Assembly (NCBI GenBank): GCA_029593915.1 | Contig: CP046147.1 | Location: 2,170,001 to 2,234,000, forward strand | Source: Candidatus Lucifugimonas marina | GTDB taxonomy: Bacteria; Chloroflexota; Dehalococcoidia; Lucifugimonadales; Lucifugimonadaceae | DNA length: 64,000 nucleotides | Direction: 5' to 3' | In this document: positions 1-9,100 of the stretch, one piece after another | Layout: each line of letters starts with the position of its first letter | Position numbering within the stretch: the stretch's first letter is position 1 | The notes under the pieces: generated by a model | Database searches by the model: none | What the model was told of the DNA's origin: nothing | Seen by the model: only the letters and a program-made list of their open reading frames with translations | Made by a program: the position numbers and the translations under genes

Positions 1-707
1 GACGAGTTCACTATGAACCCTCCACCGCGTTCATTCGCACCAGCCCTAGCAGTATCTTCAGCGACTCCCCCCTGCGCACCCACTCCAGGGATCAGGAAAT
101 GCGGAACAGGGTGCTTCGACCGGAGTGCACGAAGATCGTCAGGGTAAGTCGCACCAACTACCAGACCAACGTTTTCGGTTCCCGCCCATCGATCTGCCAT
201 ATCGGCGACTCGATCAAACACCTGATCTTTTTGATCAGTCCCGTCGACTACGAGGTCTTGGATATCACGAGAGCTCGGGTTCGATGTCCGACAGACGATG
301 TAAACGCCCTTGCCCGGATACTGAAGGAATGGCTCGACAGAGTCATTGCCCTGATACGCATAAATGGTCGCAATATCGACATCCCATGTTTCGAACATGG
401 CAGTTGCGTAAGCCGTGGCAGTTGTCGAAATATCTCCGCGTTTTCCGTCGCCGACGATTACGTGATCGGGCGCAACGTCGCGAATGTGCTGAATTGTCTT
501 TTCGAGAATTTTGAATCCTTCGATTCCCATCGCCTCGTAGTAAGCGAACTGGGGCTTGAAGGCGGAAACGACATCTTTGGTCGCATCGACGATGGCGCAG
601 TTGAATGCCAGAATGTCGTCAATCGGAACACGCTCTGGAGTGGGGTCTAGCCCAACACAAACAAAGCTTTCCATCTTGGCGGCGGCGGCGTCCAGCCTCT
701 CGAACAT
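1..707 (-). CDS. pyrF: Orotidine 5'-phosphate decarboxylase (pyrF), 3' end cut by window edge
   Basis: Catalyses the last step of UMP synthesis (OMP to UMP, cytosolic). The reverse strand is open from an ATG at 707 to the window edge, about 235 codons, so the C-terminus lies outside. Readable motifs are the N-terminal substrate-binding segment CVGLDPTPERVP, the catalytic Asp/Lys/Asp block GDGKRGDISTTA and the phosphate-loop segment FLIPGVGAQGG. Together they are typical of the long (type 2) OMP decarboxylases, usually about 270-280 residues. The ATG at 707 gives a family-like N-terminus; an in-frame stop lies some 65 nt upstream. It is divergent from the DNA glycosylase remnant and separate from the pyr operon at 10.5-18 kb. 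Product assignment is firm; only the end is missing. Confidence 0.93.
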   Translation of the reverse strand, partial: MFERLDAAAAKMESFVCVGLDPTPERVPIDDILAFNCAIVDATKDVVSAFKPQFAYYEAMGIEGFKILEKTIQHIRDVAPDHVIVGDGKRGDISTTATAYATAMFETWDVDIATIYAYQGNDSVEPFLQYPGKGVYIVCRTSNPSSRDIQDLVVDGTDQKDQVFDRVADMADRWAGTENVGLVVGATYPDDLRALRSKHPVPHFLIPGVGAQGGVAEDTARAGANERGGGFIVNS

Positions 708-807
708 CGTCTGCAAGTTTTTCTCTCCAGTGGTGAATTCCGAAACCCTTATTTGCTGCGCATAATTGTCTCACAATCTCAAGCGCAATCACGTAATAAT
801 TCACAAA

Positions 808-1509
808 ATGTCAGCAACTGAACCGACAACCGAACTCCTTCTCGAAATCTATCAACGCCTTCTTGGAAATATGGGACGTCGAAACTGGTGGCCGGTGAGA
901 TATGACTCGGGTGCAGATGCAGGGTTCGAAATCGCGGCTGGAGCGATTCTGGTCCAGAACACCAGCTGGAGTAACGTAGAAAGGGCTTTGGCAAATCTGC
1001 ATCAAGCTGGAATCTGGGGCTATCAAGCGGTTTACGATGCCGATGATGCTGCGATAGTGGAAGCGATTCGTTCTTCGGGCTACTAAAACACCAAAACGAA
1101 GAAGCTTAAGGCGTATGCCCAAACATTGGTCGAAGAGTTCGACGGGAACGACGCCAACCTGTTTGCAATCGAACTGCCAGAGCTACGCGAAAAACTGCTG
1201 AGTATCTACGGAATTGGTGAAGAGACTGCCGACGACATCATCCTCTACGCAGCAAATAAACCAAGCTTCGTTATGGATGCCTACACACGCCGTCTTGTGG
1301 ATCGTTTGGGTTGGAAAGTCGATGGCAACAAGTACACCGACTATCAGCGCCTGTTCGAATCCAGACTGAAATCTGATGTAGAGATGTGGGGCGAATTTCA
1401 CGCTCAACTCGACGCGCAGGCGGCACGGGTTTGCATGAAGCGAAATCCACTATGTGCCGAATGTGTTCTGCTCGACCTATGCCCTACAGGTCAGAAGAAC
1501 ATCAGCTAG
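808..1509 (+). pseudogene. Endonuclease III-like HhH-GPD DNA glycosylase, interrupted by an in-frame TAA
   Basis: Base-excision-repair glycosylase of the HhH-GPD superfamily. Reading from ATG 808, residues 1-92 are followed by a TAA at 1084-1086, and the same frame then continues to 1509. The stop falls where the family has a Tyr (SGY-Y-N becomes SGY-stop-N), so one TAC/TAT to TAA change explains it. Downstream are the helix-hairpin-helix IYGIGEETAD, the catalytic-Asp segment FVMDAYTRR and a C-terminal 4Fe-4S loop with spacing C-x6-C-x2-C-x5-C. The residue after the hairpin glycines is Glu, not the Lys of bifunctional endonuclease III, so a monofunctional (MagIII-like) enzyme is possible. Decayed gene or consensus error cannot be told apart here. 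Confidence 0.8.
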
Positions 1510-1572
1510 ATTTTCTAACCCAGCCGAGCACCGATAGCTCAGCTCTGTTGCACAAGGCCAATCCAAGAAAGT

Positions 1573-1600
1573 GTCATCCTGAGGTCCTCGAAGGACGACA
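1573..1600. repeat. Dispersed palindromic repeat, CATCCTGAGG...CGAAGGA type
   Basis: Short repeat containing the hairpin GTCCT-CGA-AGGAC. Related units occur at 18229, 32701 and 37689-37783. It lies in the 249-bp gap after the glycosylase remnant, where no gene is visible. Confidence 0.75.
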
Positions 1601-1652
1601 GTCAAACGTAGATTCACTCGGTGCGTCAAGACTGATGCGACGATCAACAGTT

Positions 1653-1680
1653 AGATCCTGAAAATGAATTCAGGATGACA
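1653..1680. repeat. Dispersed palindromic repeat, inverted copy of 18598-18625
   Basis: A 28-bp element whose arms ATCCTGAA and TTCAGGAT form a hairpin. It is the exact reverse complement of 18598-18625. It sits in the gap between the glycosylase remnant and the lipoprotein gene and could serve as a terminator-like structure, but there is no T-run. Confidence 0.8.
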
Positions 1681-1758
1681 CGAAGCTGAGTGATGCGATA
1701 GCAAGACGAGCTAAGCACGGCTCGAGCAAACCAAGCTCATCACGCGTCCCCATCTATC

Positions 1759-2379
1759 TCACTCAGGAGGTCCGGCTATTGGGACCAGCTGTGCAGCGAA
1801 GAATGCAACGTTCTCATGTTCGCTATCAGGCGGGAATTCGATCACTGCTGAAGTCGGGAACCCAAACACGGAATCAAAGCCGAGTGACACACGTGCGGGG
1901 TCTGCCTCGATAGCTTTTTGAATGAGCTTGAACAGTCCTTCGATCGAGTAGTACATGCTTTGATCTGGCTCAGCAGGCACTTCAAAACCAACTGGTTCAG
2001 TCCCGTCAGTTTTCACAGCATTGTCTGCCCATAGCACGTCATCGACCTCGCTCTTGATTACACGAACTTCAACATTGGCTCGCTGGTAGGCGTACTCACC
2101 TTCAGTCCATTGGAATCCGTATTTGTAATTGCTGCTTGGTCGTGTAGCCCACAGCTGACGATGCAGGTCGATTCCCAGAAGCATCGCCGCTTTCCTATCG
2201 ACTTCCGCAGCATCGGGGATGATTGGAGGAGCGTTCGCTCCTGCCGGAGGCATTGTGGCAGCCGGCGTCGATGTTGGTCGCGGAGTAGCAGTCGGCTCCG
2301 GCTCAGGATCTGATGAGCAAGCTACAAGCGCAATCGCAAATAAGCCGACCAATAGCGCCAGCGATACAGTTCGTTTCAT
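1759..2379 (-). CDS. Secreted lipoprotein, DUF6174-like
   Basis: About 206 residues from ATG 2379 (an upstream in-frame start at 2427 would overlap modC). The N-terminus is a lipoprotein signal peptide with lipobox ending LVACSS, followed by a Pro/Thr-rich spacer of about 30 residues. The globular part has YKYGFQWTEGEY near the start and the C-terminal pattern SLGFDSVFGFPTSAVIEF, which resembles DUF6174 proteins (a repeated W/Y-F pattern and a Gly-Tyr/Phe-Pro-Thr motif). It is anchored on the outer face of the cytoplasmic membrane. Function is unknown. It follows modC on the same strand after 28 nt and could be co-transcribed, but nothing ties it to molybdate uptake. Confidence 0.75.
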   Translation of the reverse strand: MKRTVSLALLVGLFAIALVACSSDPEPEPTATPRPTSTPAATMPPAGANAPPIIPDAAEVDRKAAMLLGIDLHRQLWATRPSSNYKYGFQWTEGEYAYQRANVEVRVIKSEVDDVLWADNAVKTDGTEPVGFEVPAEPDQSMYYSIEGLFKLIQKAIEADPARVSLGFDSVFGFPTSAVIEFPPDSEHENVAFFAAQLVPIAGPPE

Positions 2380-2407
2380 GTAAATACGTTTCAGAGGATA
2401 GGTGGGT

Positions 2408-3472
2408 CTAGGCGTCGAATACTTCAACGCTACTTGATTTGAATACTAAAAATACGTCGCTTCCAACGGATATACCAAGTTCATTTAGTGCGTTTTCGGT
2501 GAGCTCCACAATAAATTTTTCGCCTGCATCGACTTCGGCAAAAACTTTCCCTTGCTTCGACCAAACCTCAGAAACGCGCCCGCCAAAAATATTGCGAGCA
2601 GAAATGTTCGTTGGTCGGTCGGCTGCCAAAATAATTTGATTTGCACCCAGTGAAACGACAACAGTCTCGCCAGGGTTCTTATTTTGGTGACGAGTTGAAA
2701 TTTCGACTTCACCAATTTTCACAGTAGTCAGTTGGTCGGTCGATTCACCAATCACGCCATCGAGAATGTTCTCAAAGCTGTCTATGTCACCACCGGCTGC
2801 GGCAGCTCTAAGCAGCAACGCTGAAGGACGATCAAAGCCTTCGACTTTTCCATCACGCAGAAGCATCGCTTTGGATGCGATGGACACTACTTCTGAAATG
2901 GAGTGAGACACATAGACCATCGGGATACCAAATTCGGCGTGAACTCTTTTAAGGTAGTTCAATATCGAGCCGCGCCGCGCAGCATCAAGCGATGCCAGCG
3001 GTTCGTCGAGAAGAAGCAGTTGAGGCGATGTAGCCAGCGCTCGAGCTATCGCTACTCGCTGACGTTCACCGCCAGAAAGTTCGTTCGGTTTTCGATCAAG
3101 AAGATGACCGAGTCCGAGAAACTCGGCGATATCAAGCGGGACAAGTCGCCGATCTGCTGGATCGAGAAGCTTCCAACCAAACTCGATGTTTCGACGCACG
3201 TTTAAATGAGGGAACAACGCGCCATCCTGGTACACAGTTCCGATACGGCGCTTTTCTGTCGGTACCCAAATTTTTTGTTCACTCGAATACAGAGTGTGTT
3301 CGTCTAGATCAACATATCCGCTCGTTGGGCGAATAGACCCAGCAAGGCAGCTTAGGAGGCTTGATTTACCCGCACCAGAAGGTCCAAATATCGCTGTAAT
3401 CCCATCACTGAACTCCCCAGCGACATCGAGAGAAAACCCGTTTCGATCGAGCTTCACATCAAAGGAAATCAT
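2408..3472 (-). CDS. modC: Molybdate ABC transporter ATP-binding protein ModC
   Basis: ATPase subunit that powers molybdate (possibly tungstate) import. The 354-residue protein has Walker A GPSGAGKS near residue 30, signature LSGGERQR, Walker B LLLLDEPLASLD and a switch His in YVSHS. The last roughly 130 residues form the molybdate-binding TOBE/MOP regulatory domain typical of full-length ModC. The start overlaps the modB stop by 4 nt, so the two are translationally coupled. Molybdate import implies molybdopterin enzymes elsewhere in the genome, for example formate dehydrogenase or xanthine-oxidase-type proteins. Confidence 0.95.
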   Translation of the reverse strand: MISFDVKLDRNGFSLDVAGEFSDGITAIFGPSGAGKSSLLSCLAGSIRPTSGYVDLDEHTLYSSEQKIWVPTEKRRIGTVYQDGALFPHLNVRRNIEFGWKLLDPADRRLVPLDIAEFLGLGHLLDRKPNELSGGERQRVAIARALATSPQLLLLDEPLASLDAARRGSILNYLKRVHAEFGIPMVYVSHSISEVVSIASKAMLLRDGKVEGFDRPSALLLRAAAAGGDIDSFENILDGVIGESTDQLTTVKIGEVEISTRHQNKNPGETVVVSLGANQIILAADRPTNISARNIFGGRVSEVWSKQGKVFAEVDAGEKFIVELTENALNELGISVGSDVFLVFKSSSVEVFDA

Positions 3473-4164
3473 CTCTTACTTCCCTTCGATGATTCGATGC
3501 CATTCGCCGATCTCTTCAGTAGCCAGTTGTGGATCGCCAAAGCTGCCACACCCAGAACTACCGAGACGAGCGCAAGTCTCCAGGCGGCGTCCGTGTCTCC
3601 GGCTGAAATCCTTGTAAATATCGCCGACGGTACGGTTTGAGTTCGTCCAGGAATATTTCCGGCGACAACTATGGTTGCGCCAAATTCGGACAGTGCGCGA
3701 ACAAAACCGAGCAGCACCCCGGCGATCACGCCTCGGTACGCCAGCGGCAATGTAATAGTGAAAAACGTACGAACAGGACCTGCACCAAGACCCCGGGCGG
3801 CAGTTTCCAATCGAGGATCGACCCCAGCGAGAGCTGCAGAGAATGATCGAACAACTAATGGCAGCGACACGATCGCTGCAGCAAGCGCAGCCGCTATCCA
3901 CGTGAAAGCCAGTGTCGTTCCAAAGAGCGACTCACTCAGCTGGCCTATCCACCCGTTTGTCCCGACAACCCACAACAACGCGTAACCAACTACCACCGGC
4001 GGCAACGCAAGCGGTAAGGACACGATCACATCAAGAGCAAATTTGCCGCGGAACTGCTTTCTTACCAGTAGCCATGCGATCAGCATTCCAAGCGGCAGCG
4101 TTACTCCAGTCGCAACCAGCGCGATTTGCAGCGATAGACCGACTATGGAGATATCAGAGTTCAT
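3469..4164 (-). CDS. modB: Molybdate ABC transporter permease ModB
   Basis: Integral membrane channel of the molybdate importer, 231 residues, the usual ModB length, with about five to six hydrophobic segments. The conserved cytoplasmic EAA-type loop that docks onto ModC is visible as ETAARGLGAGPVRTFFTITLP around residues 120-140. It lies between modA and modC, overlapping modC by 4 nt and 44 nt downstream of modA, consistent with one modABC operon. Confidence 0.95.
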   Translation of the reverse strand: MNSDISIVGLSLQIALVATGVTLPLGMLIAWLLVRKQFRGKFALDVIVSLPLALPPVVVGYALLWVVGTNGWIGQLSESLFGTTLAFTWIAAALAAAIVSLPLVVRSFSAALAGVDPRLETAARGLGAGPVRTFFTITLPLAYRGVIAGVLLGFVRALSEFGATIVVAGNIPGRTQTVPSAIFTRISAGDTDAAWRLALVSVVLGVAALAIHNWLLKRSANGIESSKGSKR

Positions 4165-4208
4165 AAGGTGCGTTCGAACGATTAGGGGCTAGTGATCAAT
4201 GATAGTCA

Positions 4209-4982
4209 TTAGTCTGAGAAACCGACCGTGAACCCGGCTGACTCAAAGAGTTTTTTCACCTCTGCCGACTTAGCTATAAATTCGAAATAGCTGCTTGCCT
4301 CATCTGATTTTCCGGAATTCTTCAGTGATCGCCCAACGTAAACTATCTGTGGGTAGCCATCGAATATCTCGCTCAGGATCGAAACTGAATCAGAGCCGAA
4401 CGCATCAGTACGGTAAACGATGCCGTAGGTCGCATTACCCGATTCGACCGCAGCAAGAGCGGCACGAACGTCTGATGTAAAAATCAAATTACCTGCGAAC
4501 TCGTCCCAAACACCCGCTGATTCGAGTGCAGAACGAGCGAACTGACCAGCCGGCGCCAATTCAGGATCAGCGATTGCGACTCGCTCGCCACTAACCGCCA
4601 AGTCCTCCAACGTGCCTACGTGATTCGCATCTGCTGCTGCGATCACCACTAGCGAATTCACAAGACCGATACTTCCTGACGGAACGGGGTTCGAAAGTTC
4701 TTTGAGGATAGTCTTTGGACCATCACCAACAAAAAAGACACCATCAGCCGGGGCACCCAAAGTCGCTATCTGATTCGCTAGTGCAATAGAACCGCCGAAG
4801 CTGAACTCAACTTGTTTTCCCGTTTCCCGCTCATATATTTCAGCAGAATCCGTGAGGACATTTGAAACTGACGCTGCGGCAAAAATCAGCGGCGCTTCAT
4901 CGTCAGCGCTACCGGCGCACGATGCGATCAGCGACATACTGAAGAGAACTAGTACAAAACGAACTGATCGTTGGTTCAACAA
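4209..4982 (-). CDS. modA: Molybdate-binding lipoprotein ModA
   Basis: Periplasmic-type substrate-binding protein, 257 residues, with a lipoprotein signal ending LIASC. The mature part begins LIFAAASVSNVL, the classic oxyanion-binding N-terminus of ModA, and later shows FSFGGSIALANQI and VESGNATYGIVYRTDA, matching ligand-loop positions. The likely start is TTG at 4982, preceded by AAGGA about 8 nt upstream; a second TTG follows immediately. First gene of modABC, divergent from the methyltransferase at 5120. Molybdate versus tungstate preference cannot be read from sequence. Confidence 0.93.
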   Translation of the reverse strand: MLNQRSVRFVLVLFSMSLIASCAGSADDEAPLIFAAASVSNVLTDSAEIYERETGKQVEFSFGGSIALANQIATLGAPADGVFFVGDGPKTILKELSNPVPSGSIGLVNSLVVIAAADANHVGTLEDLAVSGERVAIADPELAPAGQFARSALESAGVWDEFAGNLIFTSDVRAALAAVESGNATYGIVYRTDAFGSDSVSILSEIFDGYPQIVYVGRSLKNSGKSDEASSYFEFIAKSAEVKKLFESAGFTVGFSD

Positions 4983-5031
4983 TTACAGGGTTTTCCTTAT
5001 TGAAAACTGTAAGCTCTGATAGAATTTAAAA

Positions 5032-5052
5032 GTTACGGCTGCGTGCCGTTAC
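5032..5052. promoter_or_regulatory. Inverted repeat between modA and the methyltransferase
   Basis: GTTACGGC-TGCGT-GCCGTTAC with one T-T mismatch, centred in the 137-bp divergent spacer. It could be an operator for either gene or a small RNA hairpin. It does not resemble the ModE box or a molybdenum-cofactor riboswitch. Confidence 0.35.
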
Positions 5053-5119
5053 TGATCCCTTAAGACGGTTATTAGGATCGTATCTGAACAAGCACTGCAA
5101 TCGCAGTGAATCATGAGGC

Positions 5120-5950
5120 ATGAATTTGGTCACAGCGAGCGAAGAATACAACTTCACGAGCTTCTCCAACCTTCCCTTCTACACCAAGGTTAACGAACGT
5201 TTGCTCGACCTTGCTGAAGTTGGAAAGCAGCGAAAAATTGTTGATCTGGGCTGTGGAACTGGCGGAATCACCAAGCTCATCTTGGAACGTCTCCAGTCGG
5301 CGAAAGACACCGTTATCTACGCTGTCGATCACTCGACCACCGCACTCAAGGCTGCCGCTGAAGAAATTGGCGACCGAAAAGACGTAGCCGTCAATTATGT
5401 TCACTCCGAGGTTCAGAACCTTACCGGCGCAGTAAAAGACAAAGTCGATGCGGTTGTTTACTGCAACTCTATTCACTACGTTCCGAACAAAACGGAACTC
5501 GTAGACCAGATCAAAGACAAGTTGCTTCCCGGCGGCATTTTCGCATTCAATACTTCGTTCTACGAGGGTTCACACCCAGACGACAGTCTGTTGTTCTTCC
5601 GCAAGTGGATGATGCGATCACTGCGAATCCTCAAGCGAGATTACGGGATGACGGCCGATAAATCAGCGAAGGTTGAATCACGGGTTCAACTCAAAGCCGA
5701 CGACTACATTGCGCTAGTCGAAAACGCTGGGTTCAAAGTGCTGGTAAACGATCTAAATAGAGTCGAAGTACCTCACGAAGGCTGGCACCACATATCTGGC
5801 TTCTCTGACTGGATTGAAGGCGTAATGCCTGGTGTGCCCCTGGATGTTGGGCGTGAAGCGCTTCAAAAGGGTCTGGCTCAGATTTGGGATGAGATGAATC
5901 TCAAGACCATCCCGCGAGTATGGCTTTCTGTTAGCGCAGCCAAAGCATAA
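5120..5950 (+). CDS. SAM-dependent class I methyltransferase
   Basis: 276 residues. The Rossmann motif I is IVDLGCGTGG around residue 41, followed by the acidic strand VIYAVDHS and the motif-IV region VDAVVYCNSIHYV; KLLPGGIFAFNTS is the usual post-IV loop. The C-terminal half (a Trp-rich region with GWHHISGFSDWIEGVMPGVP) is a variable substrate domain I cannot place. Closed by a strong terminator 20 nt after the stop and followed by the kinase gene. Substrate unknown. Confidence 0.85.
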   Translation: MNLVTASEEYNFTSFSNLPFYTKVNERLLDLAEVGKQRKIVDLGCGTGGITKLILERLQSAKDTVIYAVDHSTTALKAAAEEIGDRKDVAVNYVHSEVQNLTGAVKDKVDAVVYCNSIHYVPNKTELVDQIKDKLLPGGIFAFNTSFYEGSHPDDSLLFFRKWMMRSLRILKRDYGMTADKSAKVESRVQLKADDYIALVENAGFKVLVNDLNRVEVPHEGWHHISGFSDWIEGVMPGVPLDVGREALQKGLAQIWDEMNLKTIPRVWLSVSAAKA

Positions 5951-5970
5951 TCGAGATATAGAACCTGAAA

Positions 5971-5997
5971 AAAGCCTGACTATGTCAGGCTTTTTTT
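5971..5997 (+). terminator. Rho-independent terminator after the methyltransferase
   Basis: Stem AAAGCCTGAC / GTCAGGCTTT with loop TAT, followed by a T-run. Confidence 0.92.
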
Positions 5998-6021
5998 ATT
6001 TACAGCTTTTGAGCATCGAAT

Positions 6022-6059
6022 CCATACGTATATGCGCGTATGGGTGTAAGCACCCATAC
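6022..6059. promoter_or_regulatory. Overlapping inverted repeats upstream of the histidine kinase
   Basis: A perfect 9-bp inverted repeat GTATGGGTG-TAAG-CACCCATAC (6038-6059) overlaps a second one, CCATACG...CGTATGG (6022-6044). Both share the central GTATGGG, so only one can form at a time. The site is about 80-115 nt upstream of the kinase start. A dimeric-regulator operator or alternative RNA hairpins are both possible. Confidence 0.45.
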
Positions 6060-6137
6060 ACAATCATGAAGCAGATATAGACTCACACGCGCATGAATAC
6101 GATTCTAGTCAGATGAATCACTTCAACGAACACTATT

Positions 6138-9100
6138 TTGTCGCTCTCCCACAAACGTACAACGCCACAAACAATCCCCTCAGAGCTGGAAATCGCCAAC
6201 GATCTTCTGGCGATTTCGCGGTTGGTCAATTCGGTTCAACATCTCGAACATATCGACGATGAATTTGGCAGATTAATTCTCTCCATCTCTGGTTCTGACC
6301 GAGTAACGATTTCAGTTCCAGAGCCGTTCGAAAATGCCGTGACAAATCTTCTAGTTTTCGGCGATGAAATCCCAAACTTAGGTGCCGGTGCTGCACACCC
6401 ACCGCTTGATGCTGAAGAACCCCGCTGGTTGCAAGAAGATTCGGCATACCACGTAGACGCGGCAATGAGGGAGCAACACGAGATAGTTCGTTGGTCGGAG
6501 AACGTAGCAGCTGCAGCTGGCCTGAATTCAACCATGGTTGCGCCGATACGATGGCAGGGCGACAACATCGCAGCAATAACGTTTAGGTCTAGGAGCCTCG
6601 ATAACTACGACTCCGCTCATTTGGATATAGCGACCGAGATTGCCAATCAGGTTGCAGGTGCCATTGCCAATCAAATAGCTCTCCAGAAATCGATCACGAT
6701 TTCGAGAGAGCGCGATGTTTTAGCCAGAATAAGTCACATCGCAACAGGGTCAAATAATCTACGCGACACGTTCGAGCTTCTTTCGGAATCGTTTGCAGAA
6801 CTTGTCCCCTGGGATCGGTTCGCAGTTACAACTTTTCAAAGTGTGAAGGGTCGAGAGCATCACCTGTTTGAAGCAGGAGTCCAATTCGGCCCCACCAATC
6901 CGAACCGATGGTCGACCTTTGCAAAGGAGATGATCGATCTTTTCGAAACCGACCCGACACCGCTCATCATCAACCAAGAGACGCTATCCAACTCATCTGA
7001 GATTTTGCGAGGTCAAGCACTTGGAGAATCGGCTGGGCTAAAGAGTTGGCTGTTGGTTCCGCTCATATGGCGTGATGAACATATTGGTCACTTGCACTTT
7101 CGCTCTCTCGAATCTGAGGCGTACAACAACTATCACATCGATATATCGACTCAAATTTCTAGCCAGATAAGCGGAGCCATTGCAGGTGCGTTAGCCAACG
7201 AAGATATGGCAGAAAAAGCACGCGAACGAAAAGTGCTGGCTGATATTAGTCGAGCCCTGTCGCTGGGCCAGACAATCGTCAATGATTTTGAAAAGTTCGC
7301 CAAGCTCGTGCAATCACTGATTCCGTTTGATCGATTTTCAATATCACGTAATTCCGAAACTGCCGACCAATACTTCCCGTTCCTTGAAAGTGGTGTCCCT
7401 TTCGAAGGCATTGTAGGTGACGAATATTCGGAGATACGCAACGGCATCACGACCAGGATCGAAAATCTAGATGGTCCAGCGGTGATGGATCATCTGAAAG
7501 ATGATGAAGCTCAGGACATCCGCGAATTCTCGAGATTTGCCAAAAACGCTGGTTTACATAGCTGGCTCGTCGCACCAATGTTCTGGCGAGGTGATCTTGT
7601 CGGTTCCCTCCATTTGCGGTCCAAAACCGAAAATGCGTTCACGGAACGTGATCTTCGCTTGTCGGGAGAGATCGCAGCCCAATTAGTCGGTCACATTGTC
7701 AGCACCGATGCATACGAACTACTTGATCGAGAAGCGACGATACGAAACGTGCTCGCAGAACTTGGAAGAGTTTTGGCATCGACGAGCGATTTTGCATCTA
7801 CTCTTCCTGCAATCGAGAAACTGACCGCATCGATAGTTCGATTCGAGGGATTTTCAGTCGGGTTAATTAATGAACAAGCCGAGACTGTCAGAAGACTCTA
7901 CGCAAACGGAATGTATGCGCCATATGTCGATTCCGAGCCTGAGTTCAGCATTCAAAACTTGATCGCTACTGAATTCTTAAAGACGAAGAAAATTGCTCGT
8001 CAACAGTTTTCATCAATAGACGAACTGAAAGATTTTCCGAAGTCAGTCGAAGCCTTCGAGGCCGGAACGCGGGTGTTTTTGACTGCGCCACTCATATCGA
8101 GCGATTCCATTATTGGCGTGTTACAGCTCCGAAGTAGTTCTCTCGCTGCATTCAACAAAACCGAGGTCGATACGACTCAACGTGTTGCCGACCAGATTGT
8201 TGGTGCGTTGGCAAAGTCCGTAGCCGACGAACGACTTCACCTTCAGGCAGCCGCACTTGAATCTGCCGATAACGCCATGCTTATAACCCGACCGTCAGGA
8301 ACAATCGAGTGGGTAAATTCGGCGTTCACGCGGCTCTCTGGTTGGAATCCCTCTGAAATTATCGGTCAGCAAACTACGACCCTGAAATCAGCGAGCCCGA
8401 CGAACTGGGGTCAAGACCAGAGGATTAATGAAGCTCTCGCAAGTGGCAGATCGTGGGCGGGAGTTCGTATCGGCCGGAAAAGAGACGGCACAGAATATCC
8501 AGAGGAAACGACTGTCACACCGGTTCTGGGTCAAAACGGCGATGTAACTCACGTGATCGCTATCAAGCGAGATATTTCCGACCGCCTTATCGCAGAAGAA
8601 GCCCACGAAAATTCTCTGCGCATCGAGTCAGAGAACCGCGAACTTCAGCGAATTGCCGCGGCAAGAAGCGAATTTCTATCGACGGTTTCACACGAACTTC
8701 GAACACCGCTTACAACGGTATCAGCGTTCGCAGATATTTTGTTCAACAGCAAATCTGAGAACCTGACGGATCGACAAAGAACTCATCTCGGACTCATTCG
8801 AAAATCATCGACACAACTCAGTTCATTGATCGATGATCTGCTCGACGTTTCGCAAGCAGATAGCGGACGTGTCGCTCTCGACAAAAAATCGTTCCCTATC
8901 GATGACATGGTCAATGAGGTTTCCGATACTTCACGAGTACTACTAGCAACGAGAGAGCAACTACTTGAAACGACGCTTGAGACAAACTCTCTCTCGTTGG
9001 CAGCCGACAGGTCACGGGTTATCCAAATCGTCACAAACCTGCTGACTACTGCATCGAAATTTTCAAAAGATGGATCAACCATCAAGTTGATTGCGACCGT

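Noticed and set aside
99..650. 183-codon open frame on the + strand
   Set aside because: It is antisense to pyrF, whose motifs are clear on the minus strand.
5032..5052. Molybdenum-cofactor riboswitch upstream of modA
   Set aside because: Only a small hairpin is visible, without the large conserved multi-stem structure.
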